The notes beneath the pieces were generated by a model that was given only the letters and a program-made list of their open reading frames with translations, did no database searches and was not told the DNA's origin. A stretch of DNA of 62,397 bases from Acidiferrobacterales bacterium (GTDB taxonomy: Bacteria > Pseudomonadota > Gammaproteobacteria > Acidiferrobacterales > SZUA-150). Positions 43,139-52,990 of the stretch are shown here, piece by piece (the first letter of the stretch is position 1; each line of letters starts with the position of its first letter). A program made the position numbers and the translations under genes. The DNA lies in NCBI GenBank assembly GCA_947258385.1, contig CAMYII010000017.1, forward strand, positions 61,978 to 124,374, read 5' to 3'.

Positions 43139-44491
43139 TTACCTCATCGTGACCAGTTCTTCGGCGGCGGTGGGATGGATCGCCACGGTGTTGTCGAAAT
43201 CCTTCTTCAGCGCGCCCATTTTGACGGCGACGGCGAAGCCCTGGATGATCTCGTCGGCCTGGTCGCCGATGATATGGCAGCCGACGATTTTTTCCTGCTC
43301 GCCGATGGTGACCAGTTTCATCACCGTCGCCGGCTTGCGCTCGGTGATGGCGTGGAGCATATTGGTGAAGCGCGACTGATACACCTTGACCATGCCCTCG
43401 CCGTACAGTTCATGGGCCTCATCCTCGGTCATGCCGATCGTGCCGATCGGCGGATGGCTGAACACCACGCTCGGTATATTCTCGTAATCCAGCTTCGCTT
43501 CGTTCTGGCCGTCGAACAGGCGGTCGGCGAGGCGGCGGCCGGCGGCGATGGCGACGGGCGTCAGGGCCTTGCGGCCGGTGACATCGCCCACGGCGTAGAT
43601 CCCCGCGACATTGGTGTTCTGGTAGGCGTCGGTGATGATGTGGCCGTTTGCATCGGTCTCGACGTCGGCCGTGTCCAGCCGCAGCCGGTCGGTGTTCGCC
43701 CGGCGCCCGGTGGCCCAGATTACGGTATCGAAGCCGCTGATCGTCTCACCGGTCTGGCAGTGCAGGGTAATGTTGCCATCGCCGGCCTTGACCAGTCGCT
43801 CGAGATGGATGCGCGTCAGGACGCTGACGCCGGCGCGCTGCATCTCCTCCATCAGGGTCTCGCGCAGCGTCGCATCGAAGTCCCGCAGAAACGTCTCGCC
43901 CCTGAGCAGCATGGTGACGTCCGAGCCCAACGCCTTTAGCAGGCCGGCAAACTCGACCGCGATATAACCACCGCCGACCACGAGGACCTGTCCCGGTTGG
44001 GTGTTGAGCTCGAAAAAGCCGTCGCTGGTGATGCCGAGCGCGGCCCCGGGCAGCTCCGGCACCACCGGCGTGCTGCCGACCGCGATCAGGATGTGCTCGG
44101 CGGTATAGGTTTGGTCGTCGACCCGGACGGTCTTGCCGTCCTCGAGGCTGGCGATGCCCTGGATCTCTTCGACGTTGGAGGCCTCGAGGCCGCGGTGATA
44201 AATCCCGTTCAGGCGCTCGATGTAGGCGTCCCGGGCTTGCTTGATTCTGGACCAGCTGAATGATTTCAGCGCGACGTCGAAGCCATAATCCGGTGCCGCG
44301 TGTAGGACCTCGGCGATGCCGGCGGTGTTCCACATCACCTTTTTCGGCACACAGCCGACGTTGACACAGGTGCCGCCGATACGCGCGCCCTCGATCAGCG
44401 CGGTCCTGGCGCCGTAAGAGGCGGCGCGTTTGGCGGAGGCGATGCCGCCGCTGCCGCCGCCGATCACGAGATAGTCATAATGTTTCGGCAT
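43139..44491 (-). CDS. gor: Glutathione reductase
   Basis: This 450-residue FAD/NADPH disulfide reductase keeps glutathione reduced. FAD site [14 protein letters not shown], redox disulfide C42-VNVG-C47 in [18 protein letters not shown] motif [11 protein letters not shown] near residue 175, and the dimer-interface catalytic [12 protein letters not shown] at the C-terminus are all present. It heads a pair with the gamma-carbonic anhydrase gene. A divergent glutathione-linked enzyme is not nearby, but yqjG and a GST are in the same window. Confidence 0.96.
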   Translation of the reverse strand: MPKHYDYLVIGGGSGGIASAKRAASYGARTALIEGARIGGTCVNVGCVPKKVMWNTAGIAEVLHAAPDYGFDVALKSFSWSRIKQARDAYIERLNGIYHRGLEASNVEEIQGIASLEDGKTVRVDDQTYTAEHILIAVGSTPVVPELPGAALGITSDGFFELNTQPGQVLVVGGGYIAVEFAGLLKALGSDVTMLLRGETFLRDFDATLRETLMEEMQRAGVSVLTRIHLERLVKAGDGNITLHCQTGETISGFDTVIWATGRRANTDRLRLDTADVETDANGHIITDAYQNTNVAGIYAVGDVTGRKALTPVAIAAGRRLADRLFDGQNEAKLDYENIPSVVFSHPPIGTIGMTEDEAHELYGEGMVKVYQSRFTNMLHAITERKPATVMKLVTIGEQEKIVGCHIIGDQADEIIQGFAVAVKMGALKKDFDNTVAIHPTAAEELVTMR

Positions 44492-44593
44492 GGTTGGAGG
44501 TGCTGCGCCTCATACGAACCTTGTTGACTCCAATCATCGTTTCTCTGCTCGCGCCTGAGTTTACCATTTAACGTGCCCGGACCAAGGGCCCCG

Positions 44594-45583
44594 TCAGTTT
44601 TGCCAGGCGAGCGGCGGCTCATTCAGCAGGGCCGCCTGCTCCCTCAATGCGAGCGTCTGCTCTTCCCAGTAGCGCTGGGTATTGAACCACGGAAAGTTGC
44701 GCGGGAAGGCCGGGTCCTCCCAGCGCCGCGCGAGCCAGGCGCTATAATGAAGCATGCGCAGGGTGCGCAACGGTTCGAGCAGATAAAGTTCCCGCGCGTC
44801 GAACCCGGCGAACTGGGTATAGCCGTCCAGGATATCCGCCAACTGCGGTTCCATTTCCTCGCGGTCGCCGGAGAGCAGCATCCATAGATCTTGGACCGCC
44901 GGTCCCATGCGGCAATCGTCGAAGTCGACGATATGCGGGCCGGTGTCGGTCCACAGGATGTTGCCCAGATGGCAGTCGCCGTGCAGGCGGATCACGGCGT
45001 AATTGCCTGCGGTCGCAAAGGCCGATTCGACCTGCTGCAACAGCTGCCCCGTCAGGCTCTCGTAGGGCTGGCGCAGATAATCGGGCAGGAAATCGTTTTC
45101 CAACAAATAGGCAGCCGATTCATGGCCAAAGGACTGGATATCCATCACGGGGCGGTGCGCAAACGGTCGCACCGCGCCGAGTCGATGCAGTCGCCCGAGG
45201 TAGCGGCCGAGCATGCGCCGGTCTTCGGCGCTTTGCAGCTCCGGCGCGCGCCCCGGCTGCCAGGGAAACAGCGCGAAGTGGAAATCATGGTAGCAGGCGA
45301 GTGTGCCGCCGTCGGCGCGGGCCAGCGGGGCCACCGCCGGGATCTCGTGCTCGGCCAGCTCGCGGGTGAAGTCATGCTCCTCGAGGATGGCCGCATCCGG
45401 CCAGCGGCCGGGGCGGTAGAATTTGCCGACCAGCGGCCCTTGTTCTTCGGTGTCAATACGGTATACACGGTTCTCGTAGCTGTTCAATGCCAGCAAGCCC
45501 CCGGTGCAGCGAACCCCGTAGGTCTCGACCGCGGCAAGGATCACGTCGGGTGTCAGGCGGTCGTAGGGATGCGGCTGGTCCAT
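44594..45583 (-). CDS. srkA: Stress response kinase SrkA (YihE)
   Basis: This 329-residue kinase of the YihE/RdoA family is an APH-like serine/threonine kinase that protects against stress-induced death. ALNSYENRVYRID (about 34-46), FYRPGRWPDAAILEEH, LRLHGDCHLGNILW near residue 195 and VDFDDCRMGPAVQDLWMLL match the E. coli protein closely. ATG 45583 (MDQPHPYDRLTPD) matches its start; an ATG at 45625 would add 14 residues. It is divergent from prlC with a short shared promoter region. Confidence 0.95.
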   Translation of the reverse strand: MDQPHPYDRLTPDVILAAVETYGVRCTGGLLALNSYENRVYRIDTEEQGPLVGKFYRPGRWPDAAILEEHDFTRELAEHEIPAVAPLARADGGTLACYHDFHFALFPWQPGRAPELQSAEDRRMLGRYLGRLHRLGAVRPFAHRPVMDIQSFGHESAAYLLENDFLPDYLRQPYESLTGQLLQQVESAFATAGNYAVIRLHGDCHLGNILWTDTGPHIVDFDDCRMGPAVQDLWMLLSGDREEMEPQLADILDGYTQFAGFDARELYLLEPLRTLRMLHYSAWLARRWEDPAFPRNFPWFNTQRYWEEQTLALREQAALLNEPPLAWQN

Positions 45584-45673
45584 TTCAGTTTTAGTGCCTT
45601 TGTTAGTAGCGTTTTCCTGGGACATGATAGATTATGCGCCGGTTAAATTACGGATGACAGGTTGTTATAGGCA

Positions 45674-47740
45674 ATGAGTGTGCAGGGTCTCCCGACCAAC
45701 CCCTTGTTGGATTTCACCGGTCTGCCGAAATTCAGTGCCATCCGGCCCGAGCATGTGGAGCCGGCGCTGAACCAGGTGCTCGCCGAGAACCGCGCGCGGG
45801 TGGAGCATCTGCTCGCCGTGACCAGGGAGTTCACCTGGGACGATTTCGTACAGCCGCTCGAGGACATGGACGAGCGCCTGGGTCGCATGTGGTCACCGGT
45901 CACGCACTTGAATTCGGTGATGGATAACGAGGCCCTGCGCGAGGTCTACGACCGCTGTCTGCCGAAGCTCAGCGAGTACCAGACCGAGCTGGCCCAGGAC
46001 GAGCGCCTGTACCGCGGCTACAAGGCGGTTGCTGACCACCCCGATTACGGCCATCTGACCCAGGCTCAGAGGAAGATCGTCGAAAACACGCTGCGTGACT
46101 TCCGCCTGAGCGGCGCGGAACTGAGCGCTTCCGACAAGCAACGATTCAAGGCGATCCAACAGGAGCTTGCCGCTTTGAACAACCGTTTCTCGCAGAACGT
46201 GCTCGATGCCACTCAGGCCTGGGCGCTATGGATCACCGGGGAAGAGGACCTCGCGGGTCTGCCCGAGTCCGCGCGCGCGGTTGCGCGCCAGGCCGCGCAA
46301 GAAGACGGCAAACGCGGCTGGAAGTTCACCCTGGATGGCCCCGCCTTTGTGGCCTTCATGAGCTACGCCGATAACCGGGAGCTGCGCAGGCAAATGTATG
46401 AGGCCTATTACACCCGCGCCAGTGATCAGGGGCCGCATGCCGGGCGCTGGGATAACGGCGAGATCATTGTGCGCGTGCTCACCTTGCGGCAGGAGGCCGC
46501 GCGCCTGCTCGGGTTCGAGAACTATGCCGCGTACTCGCTGGCGCCCAAGATGGCGCAAAGCGTCGAACAGGTGTTGGGTTTTCTGCGCGATCTGGTCGCG
46601 CGCGCGAAGCCGGTGGCGGAGAAGGAACTGGATGAGCTGCGGCAGTTCGCGCGCGACGAGGCGGGCTTGCAATCGCTCGAGGCCTGGGACATACCCTATT
46701 ATTCCGAGAAGTTGCGCGAGGCGCGTTACGCGATTTCACAACAAGACCTGCGGCCGTACTTCCCGGTGCCGCACGTCGTGCATGGCATGTTCCGGGCGGT
46801 CAAACGACTCTACGGGGTGGAGATTCGCGAGATCATCGGCATCGATACCTGGCACCCCGATGTCAGCTTCTACGAGATTCGTGACGAGAACGGCCAGCTG
46901 CGTGGCAGGTTTTATCTCGATCTTTATACGCGCGCGCACAAGCGTGGCGGTGCCTGGATGGACCAATGCGTGCCGCGCAAGCGCAGCGCAGCCGGCGTGC
47001 AGACGCCGGTCGCCTACCTGACTTGTAACTTTTCTCCGCCCGTCGATGCGCGCGTATCCCTGTTGACCCATAGCGAGGTAATCACCTTATTTCATGAATT
47101 CGGCCATGGCCTGCATCATCTCTTGACCACGGTGGATCACGTCGGCGTGGCGGGCATCAACGGCGTGGAGTGGGATGCGGTGGAGCTGCCCAGCCAGTTT
47201 ATGGAGAACTGGTGCTGGCAGCGCGAGGCGCTGGATCTGTTCGCCCGCCATTACGAGACAAACGAGTGCCTGCCCGGGCAACTCTATGAAAAAATGATCG
47301 CCGCCAAAAACTTCCAGTCCGCCATGCAGATGGTGCGCCAGATCGAATTTGCACTGTTCGACATGCGGCTGCACGGCGAGTTCGAGGCTGAAGCGGACCG
47401 GACCGTGCAGGACTATCTGGACGAGGTTCGGCGGGAGGTGGCAGTCGTGGTGCATCCACCCTTCAACCGTTTTCAGAACAGCTTCAACCACATCTTCGCC
47501 GGCGGCTATGCGGCGGGTTATTACAGCTACAAATGGGCGGAGGTGTTGGCGGCCGATGCCTTCAGCCTGTTTGAAGAGAGAGGTGTGTTCGATCGTGAGA
47601 CCGGGCAGGCATTTTTCCATAAGATCCTCGAACAGGGCGGTTCGCGGGAGGCGATGCGCCTGTTTGTGGATTTTCGCGGCCGCGAGCCGAAAATCGATGC
47701 CTTGCTGCGACATTCGGGATTGGCGGCCGAGGGAGGATAG
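45674..47740 (+). CDS. prlC: Oligopeptidase A
   Basis: This 688-residue M3-family zinc metallopeptidase degrades signal peptides and short peptides in the cytoplasm. The zinc motif HEFGHGLHH is near residue 474, followed by the glutamate ligand in ELPSQFMENWCW. The N-terminus NPLLDFTGLPKFSAIRPEHV matches PrlC. The gene is complete, E. coli length 680. It is followed after 2 bases by an SH3-domain gene, so the three genes prlC, SH3 and the glutaredoxin-like one form an operon. Confidence 0.96.
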   Translation: MSVQGLPTNPLLDFTGLPKFSAIRPEHVEPALNQVLAENRARVEHLLAVTREFTWDDFVQPLEDMDERLGRMWSPVTHLNSVMDNEALREVYDRCLPKLSEYQTELAQDERLYRGYKAVADHPDYGHLTQAQRKIVENTLRDFRLSGAELSASDKQRFKAIQQELAALNNRFSQNVLDATQAWALWITGEEDLAGLPESARAVARQAAQEDGKRGWKFTLDGPAFVAFMSYADNRELRRQMYEAYYTRASDQGPHAGRWDNGEIIVRVLTLRQEAARLLGFENYAAYSLAPKMAQSVEQVLGFLRDLVARAKPVAEKELDELRQFARDEAGLQSLEAWDIPYYSEKLREARYAISQQDLRPYFPVPHVVHGMFRAVKRLYGVEIREIIGIDTWHPDVSFYEIRDENGQLRGRFYLDLYTRAHKRGGAWMDQCVPRKRSAAGVQTPVAYLTCNFSPPVDARVSLLTHSEVITLFHEFGHGLHHLLTTVDHVGVAGINGVEWDAVELPSQFMENWCWQREALDLFARHYETNECLPGQLYEKMIAAKNFQSAMQMVRQIEFALFDMRLHGEFEAEADRTVQDYLDEVRREVAVVVHPPFNRFQNSFNHIFAGGYAAGYYSYKWAEVLAADAFSLFEERGVFDRETGQAFFHKILEQGGSREAMRLFVDFRGREPKIDALLRHSGLAAEGG

Positions 47741-47742
47741 CG

Positions 47743-48327
47743 ATGAAGCGTATTTTGGTTCTGGTTCTTGCTCTGTTGCCACTCTGCGTGTATGCGGAGA
47801 CGGCCTACGTCACCGACCGGTTCAGCGTGGGGATGCATGCCGACGCCGCGGGTGCGGGGCCGGTAATCAAGCAGCTCACCAGCGGAACCGCCATCGAGGT
47901 CCTGGAGCGCAGCATTGGCTATGCGCGCGTGCGTGACAGCTCGGGCGCCGAAGGGTGGATGGAAGAGAGTTATTTGAGCACCGAACCGCCCGCGCGACTG
48001 CTGCTCGAGGGCGCCCGCCGTGAGCTCGGCAAAACCCGCTCCCAGGTGACGACGTTCACAAACGAGCTGGAGCAGGCCAGGCAGGCGTTGGCCGCCAGGG
48101 AAAACGAGCTGGCGCAGGAGAAAGACAAATCCGCGGCGGCGACGAGGAAATGGGAGGAGACTGCCGCGGTGGCGGCCGCTGAGCGTGGCCGAGATGCTTC
48201 CATCGGGTTCAGCTTCGTGTGGCTTGGCATATCCTTTGCTATGCTTATTATAGGGTTTGTCGGCGGCATCATCTGGCTGCGCGAGCAAACCCGTCGAAAA
48301 CTCGGGGGCAGGTATTTGAGGATATGA
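47743..48327 (+). CDS. SH3-domain membrane protein (YgiM-like)
   Basis: This 194-residue protein has a signal peptide at about 1-18, one bacterial SH3 domain (YVTDRFSVGMHADAAG to VRDSSGAEGWMEESYL, about 21-78), a coiled coil (about 88-145) and a C-terminal membrane helix (ISFAMLIIGFVGGIIWL, about 162-182). This is the layout of the TIGR04211/YgiM family. The SH3 part faces the periplasm and probably binds peptidoglycan. Function is unproven. Confidence 0.88.
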   Translation: MKRILVLVLALLPLCVYAETAYVTDRFSVGMHADAAGAGPVIKQLTSGTAIEVLERSIGYARVRDSSGAEGWMEESYLSTEPPARLLLEGARRELGKTRSQVTTFTNELEQARQALAARENELAQEKDKSAAATRKWEETAAVAAAERGRDASIGFSFVWLGISFAMLIIGFVGGIIWLREQTRRKLGGRYLRI

Positions 48328-48331
48328 GAGC

Positions 48332-48823
48332 ATGAGCAAGTCCATCATATTGTTGATCAGCTTATTTTTCAGCCTTTCGCATATGTCTGCGAATGCCGAG
48401 CGGCTTTACAAGTGGGTCGATGACAGCGGGCGGGTCAGTTACCATGACCGCCCACCGCCCGCGGGGTCTGGTTACCGGGTGGAACAGAAGATTTTCAAGA
48501 CGCTTGTGGGTGGCGAGAAAACCTCCAACGCCATGCGCAGAGCCGCAAGGAAATATCCAGTCACACTTTACTCCGTCCCGGTATGCAGTTCCTGCGATCA
48601 GGCCCGCTCCTATCTGCAGTCAAAAAAAATCCCGTTCACGGAAAAGGATGTTCAAGCCGATGTCGAGAGTAAGCAGGAGTTGGCGGACCTGACCGGACGG
48701 GTCGCGGTACCCATTATCATGGTTGGTGAAAAAATTGTCAGGGGTTACGTAAAGGAGTGGATTGAAGGCGAGCTGATGGATGCAGGCTATCTCCAGGACT
48801 CTGAAGCCCGTTCATCCCGGTAG
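48332..48823 (+). CDS. DUF4124-glutaredoxin fusion protein
   Basis: This 163-residue secreted protein has a signal peptide at about 1-23. The first domain (RLYKWVDDSGRVSYHDRPPP) is DUF4124. The second is a glutaredoxin/NrdH fold with C85-S-S-C88 in YSVPVCSSCDQARSYL and the cis-proline loop RVAVPIIMVG near 129. A thiol-disulfide function in the periplasm is likely. It starts 4 bases after the SH3 gene. Confidence 0.87.
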   Translation: MSKSIILLISLFFSLSHMSANAERLYKWVDDSGRVSYHDRPPPAGSGYRVEQKIFKTLVGGEKTSNAMRRAARKYPVTLYSVPVCSSCDQARSYLQSKKIPFTEKDVQADVESKQELADLTGRVAVPIIMVGEKIVRGYVKEWIEGELMDAGYLQDSEARSSR

Positions 48824-48907
48824 CGCTTATTTGGTTTTGCGTGTTACGTCCAGGGGGTGTAACGTTTGTAGTGACATGATGCGCATCATACCCCCGGCAG
48901 TTCTGCC

Positions 48908-49672
48908 GTGAAAATCGCCACCTGGAACGTCAATTCCCTGCGGGTGCGGCTCCCGCAGGTACTCGACTGGCTGCGGCGCCAGCGCCCCGATGTACTCTGC
49001 GTGCAGGAAACCAAAATCGAGGACAAGGACTTTCCGCGGGCGGAAATCAATGCGGCCGGTTACGAGACGGCTTACTGCGGGCAGAAGACCTACAACGGCG
49101 TCGCCATCCTCAGCCGGGGAACCCCCGATGCGGTGGTAACGGCCCTGCCCGGCGCGGACGATGCGCAGAAGCGCCTGATCGCGGCCACCATCGGCGGTGT
49201 GCGTATCGTCAATGTCTACGTGCCCAATGGCGCCGCCGTCGGTTCGGAGAAATACGCCTACAAGCTGGACTGGCTGCAGCGCCTCACCGATTATCTGGCG
49301 GTCGAGCTCGAGCGGTACGAGCGTCTGGCCGTGCTCGGGGATTACAACATCGCCCCGCAGGACCGCGACGTGCATGATCCGGTCGCCTGGGAGGGTTCGG
49401 TGCTCGTCAGCGACAAGGAGCGCGAGGCCTGGCGCGGCGTGCTCGCCCTGGGCCTGGTGGACGTGTTCCGCCAGTTCGAGCAGCCCGCGGGCAGTTACAG
49501 CTGGTGGGATTATCGCGCCGCCGCCTTCCGCCGCAACATGGGGCTGCGCATCGATCATATCCTGTGCAACGCGCCCATGGCGCAGCGCTGTCAGGCCTGT
49601 TATATCGACACCGAGCCGCGCCGCCTGCCGCGGCCCTCGGACCACACCCCGGTCGTCGCCGAGCTGGATTAA
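48908..49672 (+). CDS. xthA: Exodeoxyribonuclease III
   Basis: This 254-residue AP endonuclease/3'-5' exonuclease works in base-excision repair. WNVNSLRVRLPQVLDWL, CVQETKIEDKDFP, the VLGDYNIAPQDRDV loop, and RIDHILCNAPM with SDHTPVVAEL are the catalytic blocks. The start is GTG 48908. It ends 164 bases before the Fur-type porin gene. Confidence 0.96.
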   Translation: MKIATWNVNSLRVRLPQVLDWLRRQRPDVLCVQETKIEDKDFPRAEINAAGYETAYCGQKTYNGVAILSRGTPDAVVTALPGADDAQKRLIAATIGGVRIVNVYVPNGAAVGSEKYAYKLDWLQRLTDYLAVELERYERLAVLGDYNIAPQDRDVHDPVAWEGSVLVSDKEREAWRGVLALGLVDVFRQFEQPAGSYSWWDYRAAAFRRNMGLRIDHILCNAPMAQRCQACYIDTEPRRLPRPSDHTPVVAELD

Positions 49673-49745
49673 CCTCGCCGTCGATTTCCGCCTCCTGCGG
49701 GCACTTCCCCTTATCCGCCCATAAATAATATTGATTCTTATTAGT

Positions 49746-49787
49746 AAATGAGAATCAATTGCATTTCCATTCTCATTTAGGCATAAT
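49746..49787 (+). promoter_or_regulatory. Fur-box-like operator over a sigma-70 promoter
   Basis: AAATGAGAAT (49746-49755) and ATTCTCATTT (49769-49778) form an exact inverted repeat. The left arm with its surroundings (TGAGAATCAATTGCA) resembles the 7-1-7 Fur site TGATAATNATTATCA, and a further GATTCT half-site lies just upstream. A promoter TTGCAT (49759) with 17 bases to CATAAT (49782) lies inside it. Fur with iron would block it. Confidence 0.75.
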
Positions 49788-49835
49788 ACGCCCCGTTTGG
49801 TGAGGAAGAGCAACCCTGTTTTGAGGTGATAAATC

Positions 49836-51125
49836 ATGAGAAAAGCCCTTTTTTGTTGTACCGGTGGCCTGTTGGGCTGCCTTGGCGTCATGTCGCCGGT
49901 GATGGCGCAGACCGCGGTGGAAGACTTGCAAGACCGTATCACGGAGCAGCAAAAGGAAATCGAGCGTTTAAAGAAGAAGGACCGGCAACTGGAGCAACAA
50001 CTCGAGTCCACGACCAATTATGTGGAAAAGACCGCCGCCGGCGCCGGCGGCCGCAGCAGGACCACCGTCGGGGGGTATGGAGAGCTGCATTACAACAACT
50101 ACGAGAACAAGAAGGACGACAGCGATTTCAAAGAAATCGACTTCCATCGTTTCGTGCTGTTTTTCGGGTATGAGTTCACCGACCGGATACGGTTTCACTC
50201 GGAGCTGGAGCTGGAGCACGCCCTGGTGAAGGACACGCAGTGCTCCGGTGTCGACGGCGTGGATACTGCCGGTGATCCCAGTCTTCCGGACCAGGACATC
50301 GAGTTGAACTGCGGCGACAAGGGCCCGGGTGAAGTGGAGCTGGAGCAGGCCTACATCGAATTCGATATTCTGGACAGCCTGAGCGCCAAGGGCGGGTTGT
50401 TCCTGGTCCCGGTCGGGATTCTCAACGAGACCCACGAGCCGCCGACCTTCTACGGCGTCGAGCGCAATCCGGTGGAGAAGAATATTATTCCGACCACCTG
50501 GTGGGAGTCCGGTGCCGGGATCAGCGGGCGCTTCGGCGGGGCCTGGAGTTATGATCTGGCCTATCATTCCGGCCTGGAGGTGCCGACCAGCGGCAGTAAG
50601 GCCTATAAGATCCGCGACGGCCGCCAGAAGTCGGCCTCGGCCAATGCCGAGGACTGGGCCACCACCGGCAAGCTCAAATGGACCGGGGTGCCGGGTCTGG
50701 AATTGGCGGTCACGGCGCAGTATCAACAAGATATCACCCAGGGCCAGGACAGCACCGCCGGCGACGCGACCCTGCTGGAGGGCCACGTGGTATTCAGCCA
50801 GGGGCCCTTTGGCCTGAAGGCCCTGTATGCCACCTGGGATCTGGACGGCGATGGCCCCAAGGCCGTCGGCCGCGATGAGCAGACCGGCTATTACATCGAG
50901 CCCGCGATCAAGTTCGGCTCCAAGATCGGCCTGTTTGCGCGTTACAATGTCTGGGACAACAACGCCGGGAATTCGATCGATACCGAGTACAAGCAGACGG
51001 ACGTCGGCGTCAACTACTGGCCCCATGAAAATGTAGTCGTCAAACTGGACTACCAGGACCAGGATGCGCCCGATAACAAGGATGAGTTTGACGGTTTTAA
51101 TCTCGGAATCGGTTATATGTTCTAA
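49836..51125 (+). CDS. Fur-regulated outer-membrane porin
   Basis: This 429-residue beta-barrel porin resembles the OprO/OprP type. Signal peptide about 1-25 (CTGGLLGCLGVMSPVMA), a short coiled coil about 28-60 (RITEQQKEIERLKKKDRQLE), then barrel strands from VGGYGELHYNNYE to the terminal LGIGYMF, whose final phenylalanine is needed for barrel assembly. It is directly behind a Fur-box promoter, so it is expressed on iron shortage and could admit iron or iron chelates. ATG 49836 follows a TTGAGGTG site. Confidence 0.87.
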   Translation: MRKALFCCTGGLLGCLGVMSPVMAQTAVEDLQDRITEQQKEIERLKKKDRQLEQQLESTTNYVEKTAAGAGGRSRTTVGGYGELHYNNYENKKDDSDFKEIDFHRFVLFFGYEFTDRIRFHSELELEHALVKDTQCSGVDGVDTAGDPSLPDQDIELNCGDKGPGEVELEQAYIEFDILDSLSAKGGLFLVPVGILNETHEPPTFYGVERNPVEKNIIPTTWWESGAGISGRFGGAWSYDLAYHSGLEVPTSGSKAYKIRDGRQKSASANAEDWATTGKLKWTGVPGLELAVTAQYQQDITQGQDSTAGDATLLEGHVVFSQGPFGLKALYATWDLDGDGPKAVGRDEQTGYYIEPAIKFGSKIGLFARYNVWDNNAGNSIDTEYKQTDVGVNYWPHENVVVKLDYQDQDAPDNKDEFDGFNLGIGYMF

Positions 51126-51154
51126 ACCGCCTGGCAACACGAGGTAAAGGCAGG

Positions 51155-51179
51155 CAAGGGCGCGTGGCACGCGCCCTTG
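51155..51179. terminator. Hairpin between porin and FMN-binding gene
   Basis: CAAGGGCGCGT pairs with ACGCGCCCTTG around a 3-base loop. Only a weak T-run (TTGTTGTCGG) follows. It may partly terminate transcription or protect the porin mRNA, so the first gene would exceed the later genes in amount. Confidence 0.55.
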
Positions 51180-51195
51180 TTGTCGGTTAAAGCAT

Positions 51196-51726
51196 ATGCA
51201 ATTTAGAGTTATTGTTCTCCTGCCGGTCCTGCTGATGGTCGCCGTGCAGACGCTCGCCCGCGGCACCTATCAGGAGCCGCAGGCGTTTGTGCAACAGGCC
51301 TTCCAGGGCGATGTCCCGTCGGCCACGATGTTATGGCTGACCGAAGACCTGCAGGCGTCCATTGGCAAGATACTGGGCCATCCCTATGACGGGCTGCGCC
51401 TGCGTTATTGGCGGCGTGATGGGCGTACGGTCTGGATCCTCGAGGAAATCGGTAAAGAAAAAGCGATCACGACCGGCATCATTGTGAACCAGAACAGGAT
51501 TGAAGAGGTCAAGGTGCTGATCTTTCGCGAAAGTCGCGGCTGGGAAGTGCGCAATGCCTTTTTTACCGATCAATTCAAGAATGCCGCTCTTAAAGCAGAC
51601 ACGCGTCTGGATCGCCACATCGACGGGATTTCCGGGGCGACCTTGTCGGTGCGGGCGCTGACAAAGCTGGCGCGCCTGGCGCTGTTTTTACACCAGCATA
51701 CCGAGGCAGACCATGTCCCGTCGTAG
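51196..51726 (+). CDS. Periplasmic FMN-binding protein
   Basis: This 176-residue protein has a signal peptide about 1-21 and an FMN-binding domain (NqrC/RnfG type). The covalent flavin motif is D143-GISGATLS, where the threonine near 149 would carry FMN added by an ApbE-type flavin transferase. It overlaps the next gene by 14 bases. Its partner is probably the PepSY protein that follows, since flavin and PepSY proteins together pass electrons to ferric iron in related systems. No ApbE gene is in the window. Confidence 0.85.
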   Translation: MQFRVIVLLPVLLMVAVQTLARGTYQEPQAFVQQAFQGDVPSATMLWLTEDLQASIGKILGHPYDGLRLRYWRRDGRTVWILEEIGKEKAITTGIIVNQNRIEEVKVLIFRESRGWEVRNAFFTDQFKNAALKADTRLDRHIDGISGATLSVRALTKLARLALFLHQHTEADHVPS

Positions 51727-52465
51727 AAAGAAACACGGTATTAAATGGCGCTCCTTATATCAGTGGCACCGCATGTTGGGGATCGCCGCGGGCGTGTTTG
51801 TGATGCTGTTGGCCATCACCGGGTTGATGATTAACCACACCGAGTCTCTGGAGCTCGATGAGCGCTACGCCCGGGCCGACTGGCTGCTGGACTGGTACGG
51901 GATTGCGCCGCCCGGCGATGCCGTGAGTTACCGATTGGGCGAGCGTTGGATCAGCCAGCTGGGCAACCGGCTATACCTCAACGGCGAGGAAATCCCGGGC
52001 AGCTATGGCCGGTTGCTGGGCGTGGCGGGCCCCCGGCAATTGCTGGTGATAGCAGTCGAAGGCGAGATCGTATTGCTGACCCCTACGGGCAGGCTGGTGG
52101 AGAGGCTGGGTCATGCCCAAGGCGTGCCCGCCGGCATGCAGTCGGTGGGCTCGAGCGAGGCGGGCGATATCGTGGTTGCGGCGGCCCACGGCTATTACGT
52201 CGCGGACGAGGCGCTAGTGAGCTGGCGCGAACGTGACTCGGTCCAGGCGCATTGGGCCAGACAGGAAAATACGCCGCCGGCCTTGCACACCAGGCTGGTC
52301 AGCGCCTACCGTGGCAAGGGGCTCACCATGGAGCGGGTGTTGCTTGATTTGCACAGTGGCCGCATTCTTGGCAGCCGCGGCGAGTTATTCATGGACGGGA
52401 TCGCGATATTGTTCATGTTACTGGCCAGTACCGGGATCTGGCTATGGGCCAAACGCAAACGCTAG
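51713..52465 (+). CDS. PepSY-associated membrane protein
   Basis: This 250-residue inner-membrane protein has an N-terminal helix (about 20-45, RMLGIAAGVFVMLLAITGLM) preceded by the WRSLYQWHRM segment whose histidines can bind heme, and a C-terminal helix (about 226-245). The large periplasmic part has beta-rich PepSY-like content and ends LLDLHSGRILGSRGELFMDG. Family members such as FegB or VciB-like proteins assist ferric iron reduction. It overlaps the FMN-binding gene. Confidence 0.85.
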   Translation: MSRRRKKHGIKWRSLYQWHRMLGIAAGVFVMLLAITGLMINHTESLELDERYARADWLLDWYGIAPPGDAVSYRLGERWISQLGNRLYLNGEEIPGSYGRLLGVAGPRQLLVIAVEGEIVLLTPTGRLVERLGHAQGVPAGMQSVGSSEAGDIVVAAAHGYYVADEALVSWRERDSVQAHWARQENTPPALHTRLVSAYRGKGLTMERVLLDLHSGRILGSRGELFMDGIAILFMLLASTGIWLWAKRKR

Positions 52466-52489
52466 ACAAACAATAGATCGGAGAATTGG

Positions 52490-52990
52490 ATGGGCCTGAA
52501 AAAGAGCTTGATTGCCTTATCGCTGGTGTTAGCGCCGTTGTACGCCGTTGCCGACGAGGGTGATGAAATCCGAGGCGGTGATTGGCGCACACGGGCGAGC
52601 ACGACCGATAAGGTGGAAAATCTTGTCAAGACGATTCCCGGCGCGGCGGACATCATGATCGTCGTCGGGGAGCGCTACCAGAACTTGTATTGGGCCGCCA
52701 AGCAAGGTAAATGGGAGTTCGCCGAATACCAGGCCGAGGAGCTTAAGGACTTGATCGAGAAGCTGCAGATCACGCGCCCCAAAAGGGCCAAGACTGCCCA
52801 GGAGTTTCTCGATGCCGTGTTCCCGGACATCATTCAGGCCAGCGGGTCAGGCGATTGGAAGCGTTTTTCATCGAGTTTCGAGCGCATGCGCGAGCGTTGC
52901 ATGCAGTGCCATGTGAAAAACGACCACGGATTTATCGTGCTGGAAATACCCAAGACGGCCAGCAGTCCGGTACTGAACATGAAGCAATGA
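52490..52990 (+). CDS. Monoheme c-type cytochrome
   Basis: This 166-residue periplasmic protein has a signal peptide about 1-21 and one heme motif C137-MQC-H141 in RERCMQCHVKNDHG. The long helical part before the motif suggests a cytochrome c-prime-like four-helix bundle with the heme near the C-terminus. It starts 24 bases after the PepSY gene. A role as the electron carrier to or from the flavin/PepSY pair is inference from position. Confidence 0.83.
   Translation: MGLKKSLIALSLVLAPLYAVADEGDEIRGGDWRTRASTTDKVENLVKTIPGAADIMIVVGERYQNLYWAAKQGKWEFAEYQAEELKDLIEKLQITRPKRAKTAQEFLDAVFPDIIQASGSGDWKRFSSSFERMRERCMQCHVKNDHGFIVLEIPKTASSPVLNMKQ

Noticed and set aside
48827-50017. Long antisense frame over xthA and the iron promoter
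   Set aside because: Covers real genes on the other strand and would place coding sequence across the Fur-box promoter.
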